Source of the DNA: Olavius sp. associated proteobacterium Delta 1
Lineage (GTDB): Bacteria > Desulfobacterota > Desulfobacteria > Desulfobacterales > JAFDCJ01
Assembly: GCA_902749685.1 (NCBI GenBank)
Contig: CACVKW010001192.1
Location: forward strand, 59,200 to 123,199
DNA length: 64,000 nucleotides
Direction of reading: 5' to 3'
The notes beneath the pieces are model-generated. The model was not told the DNA's origin. It did not search any database and was given only the letters and a program-made list of their open reading frames with translations. Made by a program: the position numbers and the translations under genes. Positions 50,981 to 59,319 of this stretch are shown piece by piece. Each line of letters starts with the position of its first letter. Within the stretch, counting starts at the first letter, position 1.

Positions 50981-51245
50981 TCAGCGCTCCTGTCGCTTTC
51001 GTCGCTTATATTCTTTCCAAAGTATTTTGGCGTTAACGATATCTTTCTGCTGGCGTTTCTTTGTGCCTCCGCCAAGTAGGATAACGAGAGCATCCCCATC
51101 CTTGCCAAAATAGATACGATATCCTGGTCCAAAATCGATCCGGCATTCGAAAACACCCTCTCCGATACCTTTGGAATTCGAAAAATTGCCCTGCTCCATC
51201 CGGACTGCGGCCATCCAGGTCGATATATTCCCTAATTGTGATCAT
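50981..51245 (-). pseudogene. RelE/HigB-like toxin gene with internal deletion and frameshift
   Basis: From ATG 51245 the frame starts like a phage-derived Gp49/HigB toxin (MITIREYIDLDGRSP), then loses register. The family-type continuation MEQGNFSNSKGIGEGVFECR, then IDFGPGYRIYFGKDG, then LVILLGGGTKKRQQKDI, lies in another frame (from about 51202 to 50981). From memory, intact relatives have some 20-25 residues between these blocks, so about 70 bases are missing near 51195-51215. The toxin should be inactive. The gene overlaps or abuts the antitoxin start by two bases. Confidence 0.75.
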
Positions 51246-51369
51246 ATGTTAATTAGTAACGCATATGTTACCTTGAGTCAAGGATATATTGGCTTTGATC
51301 GTAAAGCCAATTCGCACTTATCCAGTTGTATTCTTCAGCAAATGCGCTGCAAGGTGGTCTATCTATGCA

Positions 51370-51609
51370 GAAAGAAAGGAGGAGTTAACAAAACCAACAT
51401 CACCGGAAATAGTGGGAACGATCCCAACCGACATGGAATTTTCGGACCTACTGAACAGAAGGTTGGATCACCTTAAAATCTATTGCTCTGAACGCCACTA
51501 TACAAGCCATGAATTCAATCGGTGCTTCCGAGCAGCTTGCGATGGATTTATTGAACGAAAGTTTTGGTGAATTTCCCCACATAAATCCCACACAAATTAA
51601 AAAGGGTTA
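51370..51609 (+). pseudogene. relic of a tyrosine recombinase (integrase) gene
   Basis: An N-terminal SAM-like piece (MEFSDLLNRRLDHLKIYCSERHYTS, frame from about 51433) resembles the opening of phage-type integrases. A different frame then gives an integrase-like C-terminus (GASEQLAMDLLNESFGEFPH ... TAA at 51607-51609). The catalytic core between is missing. A hairpin (51602-51632) and a tRNA 3'-end fragment follow, which is the usual order at an integration site. No function remains. Confidence 0.5.
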
Positions 51610-51632
51610 AAGTCCTAAGACCATAACCCCTT
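51602..51632 (+). terminator. hairpin after the integrase relic
   Basis: AAGGGTTA (51602-51609) pairs with TAACCCCTT (51624-51632) with one bulge. Probable leftover terminator. Confidence 0.45.
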
Positions 51633-51640
51633 GAAATTAC

Positions 51641-51665
51641 TGGTACGCCCGGCAGGATTCGAATC
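51641..51665 (-). tRNA. tRNA 3'-end fragment (probable attachment-site remnant)
   Basis: In minus sense it reads ATTCGAATCCTGCCGGGCGT plus ACCA: T-loop, 3' T-stem, 3' acceptor strand and CCA. Upstream (51666 onward) the 5' T-stem no longer pairs and no anticodon arm is seen, so this is not a whole tRNA. From memory the acceptor sequence fits a tRNA-Arg. Elements that integrate at tRNA genes carry such fragments. Confidence 0.55.
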
Positions 51666-51736
51666 CCGCCTGAAGAACGGCGGGATTTCGCTTAGCTCAG
51701 CTTGCTGCTTGCCCTACGGATTCGAAGACCAGGATT

Positions 51737-51958
51737 CTAAGAGATCAAAAACGTAGTAATTACAACTGGTTGATTCTCCACCACTTTTTCAACTAACTTT
51801 TGGTTTCGTTTGGAATTGTTTGGAAATATTTGACCATGACGGGCACAATTTGGACACAGTATTGTTTCCTCTAAATCCATACCTGCAACCTTCTTTAAAA
51901 AAAACCTGAGCGCATTAATGTTCCATTTCGTCAGCTCAGATCCGCTGTAAATAGGCAA
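51737..51958 (-). CDS. hypothetical protein with CxxC
   Basis: A 73-residue frame (ALRFFLKKVAGMDLEETIL, then CPNCARHGQIF). A zinc-ribbon half (CPNC) is visible without a second pair. Composition is plausible but no ribosome site is obvious. It could be the tail of a lost element gene. Confidence 0.3.
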   Translation of the reverse strand: MPIYSGSELTKWNINALRFFLKKVAGMDLEETILCPNCARHGQIFPNNSKRNQKLVEKVVENQPVVITTFLIS

Positions 51959-52141
51959 AATAATTGTTCCATTATTGTACGCTAAATGCTTGGGCTTTTT
52001 GCAGATTATCGCGTTGGTCGAGAATGAATAAGTCGTAAAAAAAGACTTTTGAAGAATGTTGATTTATATCTATACAATAATATTTACACTTACATTTTGA
52101 TCGTGTAGGGTGCTCGTATTTTCCGTGTTCGATTGGTCAAA

Positions 52142-53542
52142 ATGTTAAACGCGTGCCCTACTACAATTAATTTTGATGTTTATCAACCGCGCAATCCTAA
52201 GGCAAGCGCCTATTATCGCTGCGTCGAAGATCATTTTGAACAGCTGGAAGCTGTCTGGGACGAGCGTTATCAGCGCCGCTTTGGCTTTTGGCGGCCTTAT
52301 GTGATGGATGTCATTCAGCGCTATATGGATTGTGGCGATTTGCATTTTGGCTTTGCGCGCGTGAAATGTGAAGATTGTGGCCATGAATATTTGCTGGCGT
52401 ATTCATGCAAACGTCGCCATTTTTGTCCGTCTTGTCATCAGAAACGGGTAGTAGAATTCGGTGAATGGCTGTGTGAAGAAGTGCTAAAACACGTGCCACA
52501 CCGGCAGTGGGTTTTCAGTATTCCCAAACGGATACGAATCTATTTTTTGTTTGATCGGAAGTTGCTCACAAAATTGAGTCGCTGTGCATGGAAAGTATTA
52601 AATCTATATCTGACGCAAGCCGTACCCTATGACGATGCCAAAGCCGGTGCTGCAGTCGCAGTACAAAGCTTTGGTGATTTTCAAAATTTTCATCCACATT
52701 TACATATTTTGGTCACCGACGGCTGCTTATACAACGATGCCGCTTTCATGGTTTGCCCACCGCCTGATACCAGTGAGCTTGAAAAGCTGTTTCGCTATGA
52801 AGTCTTCAAAATGCTTAAAGCCGAGGGCAAAATCACTGATTGTAAAATCGAAAACATGATGAATTGGCACCACAGCGGATTCAGTGTGTATTGCGGCAAA
52901 GCCATCTGGCCGCAGAATGAAGACGGATTGGCAAATTTGGCCCGTTACATCATCCGAGCTTCTTTTTCCCAGGAACGCATGAAGTATGTTGCGGCACAAG
53001 ATTCTTCAGACGGTATTGCCAAAGTGATCTATGAATCCAAGGACGGTAAAACGTCTAAAACCTTTGAGGCACTGGATTGGCTGGCACAATTGATAACCCA
53101 TATCCCCAATAAGGGCGAACAGATGATTCGCTATTATGGATTCTACTCCAATAAATCGCGAGGATTACGGAAAAAGGCGGGTACCGATGATGAAGTTCCA
53201 GCCTTGATTGATTCAGCTCTATCGCGTAAGGCGTTTCGAAAAAATTGGGCCTGTTTAATTCAAAAAATCTATCATGTTGACCCCTTATTGTGTCCTAAGT
53301 GCCTTGGATCTATGCGTATTATAGCCTTCATCGAGGATCAGCAAATCGTCAAAAAGATCCTCCAACACTTAGACTTATGGCATGTCAAGCGAAAACCACC
53401 GGCGCGAGCGAACGACCCGCCAACTCAAGCCATAATCATCTTTGATGATTCCTCTGCGTCCGATGCGGATGCTTACCTGATCGATGCCGATCGCACGAGC
53501 TTGAGGCTCTCGACAGGTTATCCAATTGAAACCTACCTTTAA
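52142..53542 (+). CDS. IS91-family (Y2 HUH) transposase
   Basis: A 466-residue transposase. The N-terminal zinc-binding domain has CEDCGHEY ... CKRRHFCPSCHQKR; the HUH metal motif is FHPHLHILVTDG near residue 188; the tyrosine region MIRYYGFYSNKSRGLRKKAG is near 335; and a late CPKCLGSMRIIAFIED completes the IS91 plan. These elements move by rolling circle and end at ori/ter ends without target duplication; I could not place the ends. ATG 52142 is preferred to TTG 52133. It lies inside the segment between the 25-bp direct repeats. Confidence 0.92.
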   Translation: MLNACPTTINFDVYQPRNPKASAYYRCVEDHFEQLEAVWDERYQRRFGFWRPYVMDVIQRYMDCGDLHFGFARVKCEDCGHEYLLAYSCKRRHFCPSCHQKRVVEFGEWLCEEVLKHVPHRQWVFSIPKRIRIYFLFDRKLLTKLSRCAWKVLNLYLTQAVPYDDAKAGAAVAVQSFGDFQNFHPHLHILVTDGCLYNDAAFMVCPPPDTSELEKLFRYEVFKMLKAEGKITDCKIENMMNWHHSGFSVYCGKAIWPQNEDGLANLARYIIRASFSQERMKYVAAQDSSDGIAKVIYESKDGKTSKTFEALDWLAQLITHIPNKGEQMIRYYGFYSNKSRGLRKKAGTDDEVPALIDSALSRKAFRKNWACLIQKIYHVDPLLCPKCLGSMRIIAFIEDQQIVKKILQHLDLWHVKRKPPARANDPPTQAIIIFDDSSASDADAYLIDADRTSLRLSTGYPIETYL

Positions 53543-53794
53543 AAAAATCCAGCTTCGGGCAAAGTGGTGAGCTATGCCCGAATTTGCCTGAATGCTCAAT
53601 TCCAGCTCAAAAAATCGATATTGACAACAAAGCCCGCTTCCGTTATCAGCTTGGGCATTGGTGCCGTTTAATTGATGCCTCTATATGTGGGGCCGTAGCC
53701 GAATCCGATGCACAATTCAGCATTTTCCTTTGATACGCTCTGAAAAAGCAATGCCTTATCTTTATCTTTTCTTTATCTTTTTCTCTTTTCTTTT
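53543..53794. other. downstream flank of the IS91-like element
   Basis: About 250 bases with no gene. A pyrimidine-rich tract (53755-53794) directly precedes the right 25-bp repeat. The IS end (ter) should lie here but is not recognised. Confidence 0.35.
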
Positions 53795-53819
53795 CCCGGC
53801 GTTTATTCGAACATTTTCA
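53795..53819 (+). repeat. 25-bp direct repeat, right copy
   Basis: CCCGGCGTTTATTCGAAC plus ATTTTCA; it covers the last codons and stop of the HD-domain gene. See 50547-50571. Confidence 0.75.
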
Positions 53820-54351
53820 CCCAGGTCCGAAATTGTTCTACTTTTTCTTGTCCGTAAGGTTGAAGGCTAAGAAGGATCTGTTCAATTGATTTTTCGCGGT
53901 TTTGTTTTTGTCCGTTGCCGTTTTTGGAGAAAAATTTATCGGCATAGCATGTTATTTGCTCTTCGATGGAAACCGGGACCATGTTCCGTTCCGGCAGCGG
54001 CAAACCGAAGTTCCGGATATCATCGCTGCTGATGCCCACCCCGATGTGGCGTTCACTGATGAGTCCGTACTCCGGCAATCCGATGCTGTCCAACAGCTCC
54101 CGTCCCAGGAAACCGTGGCAAATATAGGGATATTTGCCATGGCAGTCAAAGCCGGGGCTGTCGGTATGCAATATCCCGATGTCATGCAACATGGCGGCAT
54201 TGTTTATTAAATCCAAGTCCGGCTTCAGGTGGGCAACCTTTTCGGCGGCACGGCCGCCCTTGTGAGCCACCTGTTGGCCATGATCCACCAGGATCTCGAA
54301 TGCTTTCGAACGCCGATCGTAGAATCTCGCTAGAATATCAATAGGGTTCAT
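53803..54351 (-). CDS. HD-domain phosphohydrolase
   Basis: A 182-residue HD protein. The metal motif is HGQQVAHKGGRAAEKVA (His) with AAMLHDIGI (His-Asp) near residue 53, then HGFLGRELL and ERHIGVGIS supply later histidines. Small stand-alone HD proteins of this type are annotated as phosphohydrolases acting on nucleotides; the substrate is unknown. The start lies 31 bases after the prfB stop on the same strand, so lnt-prfB-HD probably form one transcript. The last codons overlap the right 25-bp repeat. Confidence 0.85.
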   Translation of the reverse strand: MNPIDILARFYDRRSKAFEILVDHGQQVAHKGGRAAEKVAHLKPDLDLINNAAMLHDIGILHTDSPGFDCHGKYPYICHGFLGRELLDSIGLPEYGLISERHIGVGISSDDIRNFGLPLPERNMVPVSIEEQITCYADKFFSKNGNGQKQNREKSIEQILLSLQPYGQEKVEQFRTWVKMFE

Positions 54352-54382
54352 AAAACTTTTTCTTCGAAAAATATGAGCTGTA

Positions 54383-55478
54383 TTACTTCTTGTTCAACAG
54401 CACGCCTTCAATAAACACATCAATGCCGCCGTCCAGCACATCGTTGACATTGCCCACATCCAGGTTAATGCGGTGATCCTTTACCATCTGGTAGGGGTGT
54501 AAAACGTATGATCGGATCTGGCTGCCCCAGGCGATATCTTCCTTGCTGTCGTGCAGTTCCTGCATTTTGTCGTCCTGTTTTTTTCTTTCAAGCTGGTAAA
54601 GGCGGGCTTTCAGCACCTTCATTGCCAGATCTTTGTTGCGGTGCTGGGATTTTTCCTGCTGGCATTGGACTGCGATCCCGCTGGGCAGATGAGTGATGCG
54701 CACCGCACTGCTGGTTTTATTGACGTGCTGTCCTCCCGCACCACTGGCCCTGAAAACATCTATTCGTAAATCTTTGTCATCGACGTCAACGACGATTTCA
54801 GCATCCAGTTCAGGGTAGACAAAGACCGACGCAAAAGAAGTGTGGCGCTTGCCGCTGGCGTTGAACGGAGATATTCTGACCAGACGATGGACACCTATTT
54901 CTGATTTCAGATAGCCGAATGCATTTTCGCCGCTGGCCGTAAAGGTCACGCCTTTAATTCCGGCCTCGTCACCGGGCTGAAAATCGATCATTTCAAATTT
55001 GAAACCCCTGCGTTCGATCCAGCGCGAATACATCCTGAAAAGCATCTCGGCCCAATCCTGCGCCTCGGTGCCGCCGGCTCCGGCATTAATAGACATAATC
55101 GCGTTTCTGGAATCATCTTCTCCATCCAGCAAAAGGTCGAGGGATAACTGACCGACTAATAGGTCAAGTGATTTTGTTTGCTGGGAGACCTCCTCAAGCG
55201 CCTCGCCATCGGCTTCCTCAACCGCTAGATCCAGCAGAATATGATTTTCTTCCAGATCATTCCATAATTTTTTAAACCGATCAATCTTATTGGATATCGA
55301 AGTGCGTTCTTGCAGTATCGTTTTGGAATCTTCCGGATTGTCCCAGAAGCCATCTTTGGCGATGGTTGCTTCAATTTCCGCCAGGCGTTTTTCGATTTCG
55401 TCCAGGTCAAAGATAGCTCCGCAGGTGTTCTAATTTAACTTTAAGCTCATTTAAATTCTGTTTTAATTCTTCGGACAT
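54383..55478 (-). CDS. prfB: peptide chain release factor 2 with programmed +1 frameshift
   Basis: The start is ATG 55478 behind AGGAGG. Twenty-three codons (MSEELKQNLNELKVKLEHLRSYL) lead to an in-frame TGA at 55407-55409 in the context CTT-TGA-C, preceded by GGAG, the classic RF2 autoregulatory slip site. After a +1 shift the frame continues (DLDEIEKRLAEIE ...) through INAGAGGTEAQDWAEM, the RF2 specificity region and the catalytic GGQ (ASGAGGQHVNK) to the end at 54383. When RF2 is scarce, ribosomes shift and make more. RF2 ends translation at UGA and UAA. Confidence 0.95.
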
Positions 55479-55496
55479 TTCAATTACCTCCTGTAA

Positions 55497-55550
55497 TCGG
55501 TTAGCCGGTTGGCCCGTCAACCGGAAAACGGGCCAACGGGCCAACGGGCT
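55497..55550. repeat. palindromic GC-rich spacer between lnt and prfB
   Basis: CGGTTAGCCGGTTGGCCCGT pairs with the later GGGCCAACGGGCTAACCG, and CGGGCCAA is repeated in tandem with 8-bp period. It can fold into a stable hairpin 20 bases upstream of the prfB ribosome site, so it might affect prfB expression from the lnt transcript. Confidence 0.55.
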
Positions 55551-57111
55551 AACCGGATTTTCTTTTATTACCCGGCCGTACTGTTTCAATCAGCATGATC
55601 AGCAGTACTGAAGCCAGGCATGCCTGGGCGAACAGATCGCCGATTTGGGTATAAATGGATCTTTCTTTTAACATCGGGACCATCTGCGTGGCGACTGCAT
55701 CTTGCAGTAAACCGGTTGCGGCCAATATTCTACCGGCCGGGTCAATGAACCCGCTGATACCGGTATTGGCTGACCTTGCCAGCGAACGCCGGTTTTCCAC
55801 CGCTCTGAAAACGGTCATGGAAAAATGCTGATAGGGACCGCTGGTTTTGCCAAACCAGGCATCATTGGTAATATTGACCAGGATCGAAGCATTGTTTTTG
55901 GCCATCGCCCGGGAAAGACCCGGGAATATGATTTCGTAGCAAATCTGGACGCCCAGCTGCTCCTGGCGCCAGGGTAAGGTTTGGCCGACTTTGCCCGCCC
56001 TGAAATCACCAACCTGGGCGACAATTTTACCCAAAAAAGGAAGCCATTTTTTGAACGGAACATATTCGCCAAATGGGACCAGATGGGTTTTGTCGTATTG
56101 ACCCATGGCCTTTTCTTCAGGGATGATTAAATAGGCACTGTTGTAATATTGCACCACACCATCTGTGCGCACAAAAGAAGGGCTTCCGATCAGATAGTCT
56201 GTTGCCGACTGTCTGATTCCCTCGAATACCATTTTCGAAGGTGCCACATCGTATAGAAAGTAAAAGGGGGTGGCGGACTCCGGCCAGACAATGAGATCCG
56301 GTTGTTGGTTGATTACCGATGATGACAGTTGATTGTATTTTTTAATGGTTTCTATCTGGAAGGCAGGATCCCACTTGACCGCCTGATCGATATTGCCCTG
56401 AATAACGGAAATGCGGGTTTTTGGAGCGATTGTCATTAAACTGTCAATTGTTTTCAGGCGCCAGTGACCATAAGACCAGGTTAAAGCAACTGCCAGGATA
56501 AAGGCAATTATTGAACCCGCTGCCAGCCGTTTCGTGATATTTGTATGCTGCCACCCCCTTTTGACTATATGGAGCAAGGTGATAAAAATGGCCCCGTTGA
56601 CGAATGCAATTAAAGCCGACAGTCCGTATACGCCCAGTATATCTGAAATCTGAATCAGTTGCAAACGGTTATACTGGGAATATCCCAATAACTCCCAGGG
56701 AAATCCGGAAAATAAAAAAGACCGGATATACTCCAGTGCGACCCATATCAGGGGAATCAATGCCAGGCACGCGGCAGGTTTTCGGCCGAAAGCGGTCAAC
56801 CCGGTTGAAAACAATGCGATAAAGAGCGCCAGAAATGCTGCCAGGAGAACCAGAACTGATACGCTTAGAAACATTGGCAGGTACCCGTAGGTCCGCATAA
56901 CGGGAACCAGCCAATACAATAGCGAGAGAAAATGAACCAGACCGGAGATAAACCCGACCCGAAAGCTGGTACCGGCCGAAAGATCCTTAATCGCATACAG
57001 AAGGGGGACGAGGGCGATCCAGGCCAACCAGTCCAGCCCTATTTTAGGAAATGCGCCGGTCAGCAGCACGCCGCTTAATATTGCCCATGCTATGTTTTTT
57101 TTCTGAGTCAT
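55549..57111 (-). CDS. lnt: apolipoprotein N-acyltransferase
   Basis: A 520-residue inner membrane protein with six or more N-terminal membrane helices (about 8-215) and a periplasmic nitrilase-type domain. The catalytic residues are visible: Glu in IVWPESATPFY, Lys in YDKTHLVPFGEYVPF and Cys in GVQICYEIIFPGL. A last membrane helix precedes the basic end. Lnt adds the third acyl chain to lipoproteins, which fits a Gram-negative envelope. The gene starts directly after a hairpin-T run (57120-57147) and is followed by prfB. Confidence 0.95.
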   Translation of the reverse strand: MTQKKNIAWAILSGVLLTGAFPKIGLDWLAWIALVPLLYAIKDLSAGTSFRVGFISGLVHFLSLLYWLVPVMRTYGYLPMFLSVSVLVLLAAFLALFIALFSTGLTAFGRKPAACLALIPLIWVALEYIRSFLFSGFPWELLGYSQYNRLQLIQISDILGVYGLSALIAFVNGAIFITLLHIVKRGWQHTNITKRLAAGSIIAFILAVALTWSYGHWRLKTIDSLMTIAPKTRISVIQGNIDQAVKWDPAFQIETIKKYNQLSSSVINQQPDLIVWPESATPFYFLYDVAPSKMVFEGIRQSATDYLIGSPSFVRTDGVVQYYNSAYLIIPEEKAMGQYDKTHLVPFGEYVPFKKWLPFLGKIVAQVGDFRAGKVGQTLPWRQEQLGVQICYEIIFPGLSRAMAKNNASILVNITNDAWFGKTSGPYQHFSMTVFRAVENRRSLARSANTGISGFIDPAGRILAATGLLQDAVATQMVPMLKERSIYTQIGDLFAQACLASVLLIMLIETVRPGNKRKSG

Positions 57112-57118
57112 TAAATTT

Positions 57119-57147
57119 CACAAAAAAACCCCGGTTCGGCGGGGTCC
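57119..57147 (-). terminator. terminator-like hairpin just upstream of lnt
   Basis: In minus sense CCCCG-CCGAAC-CGGGG is followed by seven T, and it ends about ten bases before the lnt start. No gene lies immediately upstream on that strand, so it may be a leader attenuator or the end of an unannotated RNA. Confidence 0.6.
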
Positions 57148-57503
57148 GCTAAGCTAAGTTTGTAAAAACGACTACAACAACTTGAAATCACTTTACTATT
57201 AGGTGATTCTGCGAATACTGTCAATATGTTTCCGAAAATATGACGATTGGCTGGTGCTTTCGTGACAAATTTACATTTTTTATTATGAGATTGCTTTAAC
57301 AGCAATAGGTTATACGAAGATTAGTGTTAAAGGTCAGCAGACAAAGGGCGATAAAAATATGAGAATGGTGTTGCCGCGGTTATGATTTCGAACTATGATA
57401 CAAGATGAACACCGGGCCAGTCGGCTCAACCGGTGGGGCAGCACAAATATCCTTCACCTACCGGCTATCCGCAACCGGCATCCAGCAAAAGGAGAATGAA
57501 CCC

Positions 57504-59084
57504 ATGCACATAGCCTTCTACGGCGCAGTTCGCGAAGTGACCGGATCCATGCACTTGATAACCACCGAACATGATCGTGTTTTACTGGATTGCGGTATGT
57601 TTCAGGGCCGCCGCAGAGAAGCGGCTGAAAAAAATAAGGTCATGCCATTTGACCCTAAAATATTGACCAACGTGGTGCTTTCCCATGCCCATATCGACCA
57701 TTCCGGTCGCCTGCCCCTTTTGGCCAAACACGATTATGCCGGCCGCATTATTTGCACCCGGGCAACTGCTGCTGCATGTGAATATCTCCTGCTTGATGCC
57801 GCTCATATCCAGGAATCGGATGCCAATTATCTAAATTACAAAACCGTTCGTTCCGCGCTTTCGAAGATGGGATCTTCAAAAAAAGGGAAGAAGCATTCCA
57901 AAAAAGAGGCAGCTGAAATTAAAAATATATTGAAAAAAAATCGGCATCGTCTTGATGTCGCAGCCATCAATGAACTGATCGACAGACACCATCTAGCGGG
58001 TGTCAGTGCCCTGTATACCACTGACGATGCGCAGCAGGCGCTCACCGCTTTCGATGGCTACCCGTACCGGCATCCGGTTTCTATCGGCCGGGAGATGACC
58101 TGCACCTTATATGATGCCGGACACATTCTCGGATCGGCCCTTAGTATGATCCGTGCCCGTGACAATGGCCGCGATTATACCATATGTTATACCGGTGACA
58201 TCGGAAGGTTTGACAAGCCGATCATAAAAGATCCGACCCTGGAATTCGGGGAAGCGGACCGCCAAGTTGATTTGCTGGTCATGGAGAGCACTTATGGGGA
58301 TCGGCTTCATGAACCGGTGGTAGATTTAAAACCGCGGCTCAAAGAGGTGCTGGTGGACACCTATGACCGGGGTGGTACAATTATGATACCCTCATTTGCT
58401 TTCGGCCGCACCCAGGAACTGCTTTACGTGCTGCACGAACTCTATAATGAGAATGAGGTGCCCCGGTTCCCGGTGTACGTTGACAGCCCATTGGCCACCA
58501 AACTTACCCGGGTTTTTGCGGAGCACCCTGAAGTCTATGACGAGGAGACCCACGCAACATTTCTACAAAACAGTCAGAATCCGTTTCAGTTCAAACAGAT
58601 CCATTTTGTCGGCTCAGTCGAAGAGTCCATGGCCCTCAACCGGGATCAAACCCCTCACATTGTGGTTTCGGCTTCCGGCATGTGTGAAGCAGGGCGCATT
58701 CTTCATCACCTGCGGCATAAGATTCATGATTCTAAAAATACGATTGTGATTGTCGGCTACATGGCTCAGCACACACTGGGACGACGCCTACTTGAGCAGG
58801 GGCTTGCCTATGAGGAATCCGGTCGCAAAGGTAAAGCACCTTTGGTCAAATTCATGAACAAAGAGTATCCACTCAAAGCCCGGGTGGTCCGGTTGGGCGG
58901 ATTCTCCGCTCATGCAGATAAAAGTGAAATGATTCGGTTTATAAAGGAATCAAATTTGAATGTGAAAAAAATTGCCCTGGTGCATGGTGAAGAGGACCAG
59001 ACACTGGCTTTTGCTGCAGCGTTAAAAAAGGAAAATTACCCGGTCGTGGTGCCCCAAAGGGGGGAGAGCATTGAAATAAAGTAG
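57504..59084 (+). CDS. beta-CASP metallo-beta-lactamase RNA-processing exonuclease
   Basis: A 526-residue protein from ATG 57504 (AGGAG upstream; the frame is open from 57405 but homology starts at MHIAFYGAVREVTGS). Metallo-beta-lactamase motifs: SHAHIDHSGRLPLL, DAGHILGSA and YTGDIGRFDKPII; beta-CASP motifs: MESTYGDRLHE, PSFAFGRTQELLY, SASGMCEAGRILHHL and GGFSAHADKSEM. This is the CPSF-73-like/YsH-type group of mRNA-processing nucleases. It has no KH domain. It stands alone. Confidence 0.92.
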   Translation: MHIAFYGAVREVTGSMHLITTEHDRVLLDCGMFQGRRREAAEKNKVMPFDPKILTNVVLSHAHIDHSGRLPLLAKHDYAGRIICTRATAAACEYLLLDAAHIQESDANYLNYKTVRSALSKMGSSKKGKKHSKKEAAEIKNILKKNRHRLDVAAINELIDRHHLAGVSALYTTDDAQQALTAFDGYPYRHPVSIGREMTCTLYDAGHILGSALSMIRARDNGRDYTICYTGDIGRFDKPIIKDPTLEFGEADRQVDLLVMESTYGDRLHEPVVDLKPRLKEVLVDTYDRGGTIMIPSFAFGRTQELLYVLHELYNENEVPRFPVYVDSPLATKLTRVFAEHPEVYDEETHATFLQNSQNPFQFKQIHFVGSVEESMALNRDQTPHIVVSASGMCEAGRILHHLRHKIHDSKNTIVIVGYMAQHTLGRRLLEQGLAYEESGRKGKAPLVKFMNKEYPLKARVVRLGGFSAHADKSEMIRFIKESNLNVKKIALVHGEEDQTLAFAAALKKENYPVVVPQRGESIEIK

Positions 59085-59090
59085 AACTTT

Positions 59091-59125
59091 ATTTCGAATT
59101 CGGATTTCTGAATGCGGAATGCGGC
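59091..59125. repeat. degenerate 7-bp tandem repeat (ATGCGGA)
   Basis: Five heptamers after the stop: ATTTCGA, ATTCGGA, TTTCTGA, ATGCGGA, ATGCGGC. Confidence 0.55.
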
Positions 59126-59167
59126 AAATTAATGCATCGTATATGATTTTAGCCTTTAAATTAGTTA

Positions 59168-59268
59168 GCCACGAATTAACCCGAATGACCACGAATTTTT
59201 GAAAATGTCGAAAGCGGGGCCTAGTATATCAAAAAATAATTCCGTGATAATTCATGTTAATTCGTGAC
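59168..59268. repeat. inverted repeat (CCACGAATTAAC family)
   Basis: The left arm GCCACGAATTAACCCGAAT pairs imperfectly with the right arm ATTCATGTTAATTCGTGAC. It lies between convergent genes and has the general form of the repeats at 2997 and 8572. Confidence 0.55.
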
Positions 59269-59319
59269 TTCCCTCAAATATCCAAATTTTTACTATATCG
59301 ACACTTCTCATTATCCCCT

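Noticed and set aside
51641..51720. complete tRNA gene
   Set aside because: Only the T-loop, acceptor 3' strand and CCA are recognisable; the 5' T-stem does not pair and no anticodon arm or 5' acceptor strand is found.
57111..57305. 64-codon minus-strand frame upstream of lnt
   Set aside because: Runs through the terminator-like hairpin into the lnt start, with no ribosome site or conserved texture.
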